Below, piece after piece: positions 6,945 through 9,720 of a stretch of DNA of 9,720 bases. The position numbers and the translations under genes are program-made. Location: the NCBI GenBank assembly GCA_002315875.1, contig DCIL01000084.1, positions 23,426 through 33,145 of the forward strand, read 5' to 3'. The notes below the pieces were generated by a model. The model was given only the letters and a program-made list of their open reading frames with translations, ran no database searches and was not told the origin of the DNA. Each line of letters begins with the position of its first letter. Within the stretch, counting starts at the first letter, position 1. The stretch comes from Verrucomicrobia bacterium UBA1727. Its GTDB lineage: Bacteria; Verrucomicrobiota; Kiritimatiellia; RFP12; UBA1067.

Positions 6945-8263
6945 ATACGATAGAGAAATTCCCTGGAATTAAGAAGCATCCACGCCACCTCGCGAGGGGC
7001 GAGCCGATTGCGATTGATGATGTCGAGCTCTGCCGCAGTCGGCGGACGCGAGAGAAAACTCAGATAAAGCTCTTTAATTCGTTCCGGCGCCTTAAGTTTC
7101 CGAAAGCGTCCGTTGCCGAGCATCTTGCCGATGGAATTCGACAGCTTGCCCGAGTTATAAAGAAAGAGCCGCTGCTTGGCCGTGATCGTGTTGTTGCGTT
7201 CGGTGAGGAGTCCCGAATCGCGCGCGGGACGTCCGAAGAGCAACAGGAACGGACTGGAAATCGAGCCGTCCTCGATCAGCACCGAGCGCCGCGTCTTGGG
7301 CAGATAGGTGAAAGGTTCCGGCGCAATCGAAACGAACGAACGTTCCTGTCCGGTCAAATCGCAAATCACATCGTCCAGCACTTCCGCGTCCATCCTCCGT
7401 GCCGGGAAACCGCCGTTAATGGGTCCCGCAAGATATGCCGGTTCGAGCAGGACCTGACGGAGGAACGGCTTTAATCGCAGCCCGGAATTCTCAAAGCGGT
7501 CCGCCCAACGATCAACCGTCTTGGCGTCGGGAAGCGTTCCGTAAAGCCACCAATGGACGCGCTTGACCGCGGCAGCGATGAAACGATCACGCAGATTACC
7601 TTCCGTCAGACGCTCGGCGAACGCCTCGGGTGTATCACCTGCGGCGCCGTCCTTGAGATAGACGATCTCTTCCTTCCATTCGCGAGTTGACTTCCACGCG
7701 ACCCTCGAAAAATAACGCGAATAGTCCGCACTCGGCTCCAAGAGAAACGTTGTCGAAGCGGCCACGGAGAGTCCCTCGGGAGTCCGCTCCGCCGCGGCCC
7801 GCAGGAAGTTCGACTCGGCAACGCGGAAATTACTGCCGCGGCCGCCGAGCAGCGCGCGGGCAAAGGCGTCCCACGGCTCGTCGGACTTGACTGCCTCGCG
7901 GATGCGCCGGTGATAGACATAGACGGCGTTCGGCCAGAGGTTGATCGGAAACTCCGACTTGACGCGTAGGATGTCGCTATAGCGCATGGACCAGTAATCG
8001 GCAAACGACTCGGACGCCAACAGCCGGTCGATGAGCGACGCAATCTTGTCAGAATCGGACGAAGCGACGAACGCCGTCGTCTCTTCGCGCGTCGGCAATC
8101 GTCCGCAAAGATCAAGACACAGCCGCCGGCAAAGAAGAAAATCCGCCGCGCGTCCACCGGCTACTTCAAAAAGTTCCGCCCCTGGCTGCGCGGCAACGAG
8201 CTCGCGCTGCAACAGCGAGAAGGCCGTTGCATTCATCAGAAACGCTCGTCGTGACAGTGCCAT
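6941..8263 (-). CDS. Compact DUF1549/DUF1553 protein with Tat-like signal, CxxCH missing
   Basis: 440 residues from the ATG at 8263. The N-terminus MALSRRAFLM followed by a hydrophobic stretch (NATAFSLLQ) and AAQ is a twin-arginine-like signal. Residues 40-140 match DUF1549: RRLCLDLCGRLPTREE (46-61), IDRLLASESFADYWSMRYSDILRVKSEF (78-105) and EPWDAFARALL. Residues 285-440 match DUF1553: ARRMDAEVLDDVI (288-300), FGRPARDSGLLTERNNT (343-359), LFLYNSGK and the terminal AWMLLNSREFLYRI. PVC relatives commonly run to 700-1000 residues and carry a CxxCH motif in DUF1549, hence the name PSCyt2. Here only C45, C53 and C301 exist, so no c-type heme or similar site can form. The gene starts 5 nt after the Fic stop, with GGAAG 11 nt upstream, and overlaps the DUF1501 start by ATGA. 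The reading frame extends upstream to 8353, but that start would overlap the Fic gene and bury the signal. Role unknown, probably a structural or chaperone partner of DUF1501. Confidence 0.9.
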   Translation of the reverse strand: MALSRRAFLMNATAFSLLQRELVAAQPGAELFEVAGGRAADFLLCRRLCLDLCGRLPTREETTAFVASSDSDKIASLIDRLLASESFADYWSMRYSDILRVKSEFPINLWPNAVYVYHRRIREAVKSDEPWDAFARALLGGRGSNFRVAESNFLRAAAERTPEGLSVAASTTFLLEPSADYSRYFSRVAWKSTREWKEEIVYLKDGAAGDTPEAFAERLTEGNLRDRFIAAAVKRVHWWLYGTLPDAKTVDRWADRFENSGLRLKPFLRQVLLEPAYLAGPINGGFPARRMDAEVLDDVICDLTGQERSFVSIAPEPFTYLPKTRRSVLIEDGSISSPFLLLFGRPARDSGLLTERNNTITAKQRLFLYNSGKLSNSIGKMLGNGRFRKLKAPERIKELYLSFLSRPPTAAELDIINRNRLAPREVAWMLLNSREFLYRI

Positions 8264-8268
8264 AGGAT

Positions 8269-9579
8269 TTATTTCTTCCGCAAATGGTAACCGCCGGTCT
8301 TCTTGCTGCCGCGATGCTCGATCCTGCCGTCCGCAATCAACGCGGCAATGCAACGCTTGACGGTTGCCGTACTCGCACCGACAACGGACTTGAGATAGGG
8401 AATTTGAGACCCCGGATGGGTTGCGATCAATTTCGCGACTCGATCGCTTAACGGCTCATTTAATAGCTCAATCGGCTCACTGACAGAAAGGTTCAGGCGA
8501 TACCTCGTTTCAGGTCCGCTCAGCCCTCCAGGAACAATCGCGCCCTGCGCAACGAGCTCTTCGAGATCGCGTGTCGCCGTCGCCTTCGAAACCTTCGTCA
8601 TCCGCATCCACTTCGCCGCCGAGAGGCCGGACTGCACTCCGACCTCCCCATCTTCGAACATACGCAAGATCACCTTCTTCGTCCGCTCCGAGAAACCGCT
8701 CTCATATTTCACGAGATAATCGCGTTTCGCCTTCACGAAGCTCATGGCGGCGACAAAAGAGGACATCATCTCGGTCAACACAGGAATGAAGAAAGCCGCC
8801 CAGTTGGTCCAATCCAGCGATCGTGAGGCCTCGTTGATTTCGTCATAGTAGACTGCGCGATGGCGCGCGATGATGGTCGACACCGGAAGGATCAGCGGCA
8901 ACCCCAGTCCTTCGGCGATTGTCTTCGCCACGAGCGAGCGCCCGACGCGGCCGTTTCCGTCCTCAAACGGATGAATCGACTCGAAGTGCGGATGCAGCAT
9001 CGCGGCCTTGATCGCGATGTCGGACGGACTGCGCACGGGCGACTTCCACATTCTCACGAAGGTCGCGATCTCCTTCACCACCCTCTCGCTCGGCGGGGCC
9101 TCGTAGCGAACCTCAACCGTGCCGTCGGCATGACGACGGATGACGCGCATCGGTTCATGATGACTGCGAAACGCACCGACCGTAACACGTCCTTCCTCGC
9201 CCTTCATCAGCGCACCGTGAAGTCCTGTCAGCAGTTTCGCCGTCAACGGTGCATTCCATTTTTCGCGCAAGGTAAGCATCATCTTCGCCACACCTTCGGC
9301 ACGCGCATCCTTCGTGAACCCTTTCGGAGCATACGCCACGCCCAGCGCCTTGCAGATGGACGACATAACGACACTCTCATCGACATTCACGCCTTCAATG
9401 GCGCTCGTCTTCACCGCCTCATCCGTCAGCGCTCGCGCCACTACCTCCAGATCCTGCGGTTTCCCGAGCGCTTTTTTCAGCGTTCTAAACGCCACGCCGA
9501 ACGCCTTGAGCTCGTCGCGCAAAACCGCCCGGTTACAGGTTGCCTTAGGCCATTCACGCTGCTGCCAGTTGTAGCTCAT
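8269..9579 (-). CDS. Fic family AMP-transferase with DUF4172 N-terminus and two C-terminal winged helices
   Basis: This 436-residue cytoplasmic protein transfers AMP (or another nucleotide-derived group) from its substrate nucleotide to a hydroxyl of a target protein. Residues 1-50 look like DUF4172 (YNWQQREWPKATCN). An inhibitory-helix motif of the (S/T)xxxE(G/N) type, TSAIEG at 58-63, precedes the fold, so it is a self-inhibited class II Fic protein with E62 as the inhibitory Glu. The active loop HPFEDGNGRVGR (203-214) is intact: catalytic H203, anion-hole residues, R211 and R214. Residues about 295-362 form one winged helix (SAAKWMRMTKVSKATATRDLEELV) and 377-436 a second (VGASTATVKRCIAALIADGRIEHRGSKKTGG), suggesting DNA binding or autoregulation. 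The ATG at 9579 lies 4 nt after the coaD stop; a GAAAGG directly abuts it, so coupling with coaD is likely. No separate antitoxin gene is nearby. The target is not predictable. Confidence 0.93.
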   Translation of the reverse strand: MSYNWQQREWPKATCNRAVLRDELKAFGVAFRTLKKALGKPQDLEVVARALTDEAVKTSAIEGVNVDESVVMSSICKALGVAYAPKGFTKDARAEGVAKMMLTLREKWNAPLTAKLLTGLHGALMKGEEGRVTVGAFRSHHEPMRVIRRHADGTVEVRYEAPPSERVVKEIATFVRMWKSPVRSPSDIAIKAAMLHPHFESIHPFEDGNGRVGRSLVAKTIAEGLGLPLILPVSTIIARHRAVYYDEINEASRSLDWTNWAAFFIPVLTEMMSSFVAAMSFVKAKRDYLVKYESGFSERTKKVILRMFEDGEVGVQSGLSAAKWMRMTKVSKATATRDLEELVAQGAIVPGGLSGPETRYRLNLSVSEPIELLNEPLSDRVAKLIATHPGSQIPYLKSVVGASTATVKRCIAALIADGRIEHRGSKKTGGYHLRKK

Positions 9580-9583
9580 CCTT

Positions 9584-9720
9584 TCAAGAACGCAATTCCC
9601 GTTTCAAAAGCCGCTTGTGCACTGCCGCGGTCACGAAGGGCGCGGTGTCGCCGCCGTAGCTGGCGATCTCGCGCACCGTCGAAGCGGTGACGTATGCGAG
9701 ATTCTCGCTCGGCATCATGA
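9584..9720 (-). CDS. coaD: Pantetheine-phosphate adenylyltransferase, C-terminal fragment (5' end off window)
   Basis: Only the last 44 codons and the TGA stop (9584-9586) are inside the window. The visible residues begin MMPSENLAYVTASTVRE and continue IASYGGDTAPFV and VHKRLLKREL. This matches the CoaD C-terminus, where a MPS segment, an S/T-S/T-x-V-(K/R)-E-(I/V) stretch (the ISSTxxR-like end of the active site), GGD and a final V-x-x-x-L helix follow in that order. CoaD joins ATP and 4'-phosphopantetheine to give dephospho-CoA, the penultimate step of CoA synthesis, in the cytoplasm. Its stop is 4 nt before the Fic start, so the Fic gene and those behind it are probably expressed from the coaD promoter, which lies outside the window. 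The short length is due to the window edge, not truncation. Confidence 0.85.
   Translation of the reverse strand, partial: MMPSENLAYVTASTVREIASYGGDTAPFVTAAVHKRLLKRELRS

Noticed and set aside
5739..6953. Plus-strand open frame of 404 codons opposite the DUF1501 gene
   Set aside because: The composition is Arg/His-heavy and no motif is recognised, whereas the opposite strand shows the full DUF1501 motif series.
8264..8353. Longer start for the DUF1549/1553 protein at 8353
   Set aside because: It would add 30 polar residues ahead of the SRRAFLM signal and overlap the end of the Fic gene; the ATG at 8263 has a GGAAG upstream and a proper signal peptide.
8269..9579. Fic gene as the toxin of a two-gene toxin-antitoxin pair
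   Set aside because: The inhibitory TSAIEG motif is in the same chain and no small antitoxin gene precedes or follows it.
8860..9690. Plus-strand open frame of 276 codons opposite the Fic gene and coaD
   Set aside because: The product is rich in Arg and His and lacks domains; the minus strand carries the complete Fic active site.

Overview
This GC-rich window (by eye) is almost entirely coding. Every gene I can support lies on the minus strand, so transcription runs from high to low coordinates. The content points to a bacterium of the PVC superphylum (Planctomycetota, Verrucomicrobiota, Lentisphaerota, Kiritimatiellota). The markers are a DUF1549/DUF1553 protein, a DUF1501 protein and a PPC-domain protein side by side, a trio expanded in that group. 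The compact gene forms and the GldF-GldG fusion make a Kiritimatiellota- or Lentisphaerota-like genome my best guess, but this is inference without phylogeny.

Right part (9720 to 3016), in order of transcription: the 3' end of coaD (phosphopantetheine adenylyltransferase); a Fic-family AMP-transferase with a DUF4172 N-terminus, an in-cis inhibitory motif and two C-terminal winged-helix segments; a compact DUF1549/DUF1553 protein with a Tat-like signal; a DUF1501 protein (alkaline-phosphatase/sulfatase-like superfamily) with no signal peptide; and a 919-residue Sec-exported protein with an N-terminal PVC-type beta domain, a PPC-like domain and a C-terminal half resembling a glutamine-amidotransferase-like plus beta-sandwich tail of glycosidases. 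The spacings are 4, 5, -4 and -4 nt, so the five genes look like one translationally coupled run. The last three probably form an envelope or periplasmic module of unknown function.

Middle (3015 to 2093): a 71-nt gap with a nested dyad over a possible -10 element, then a lone gene for a 283-residue membrane-anchored or secreted protein that I do not recognise.

Left part (2092 to 1): a 63-nt gap with a good extended -10 promoter and a 9-bp tandem repeat, then a GldA-like ABC ATPase followed 15 nt later by a fused GldF-type permease/GldG-type auxiliary protein that runs off the left edge. These two form an ABC-2 exporter-like complex of unknown substrate.

No RNA genes, CRISPR arrays, insertion sequences or phage genes were recognised. 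No non-coding stretch exceeds about 71 nt. The unusual biology is in the PVC trio: the CxxCH motif characteristic of DUF1549 is absent, the Tat signal sits on the DUF1549 protein rather than on DUF1501, and the module directly follows coaD-fic.
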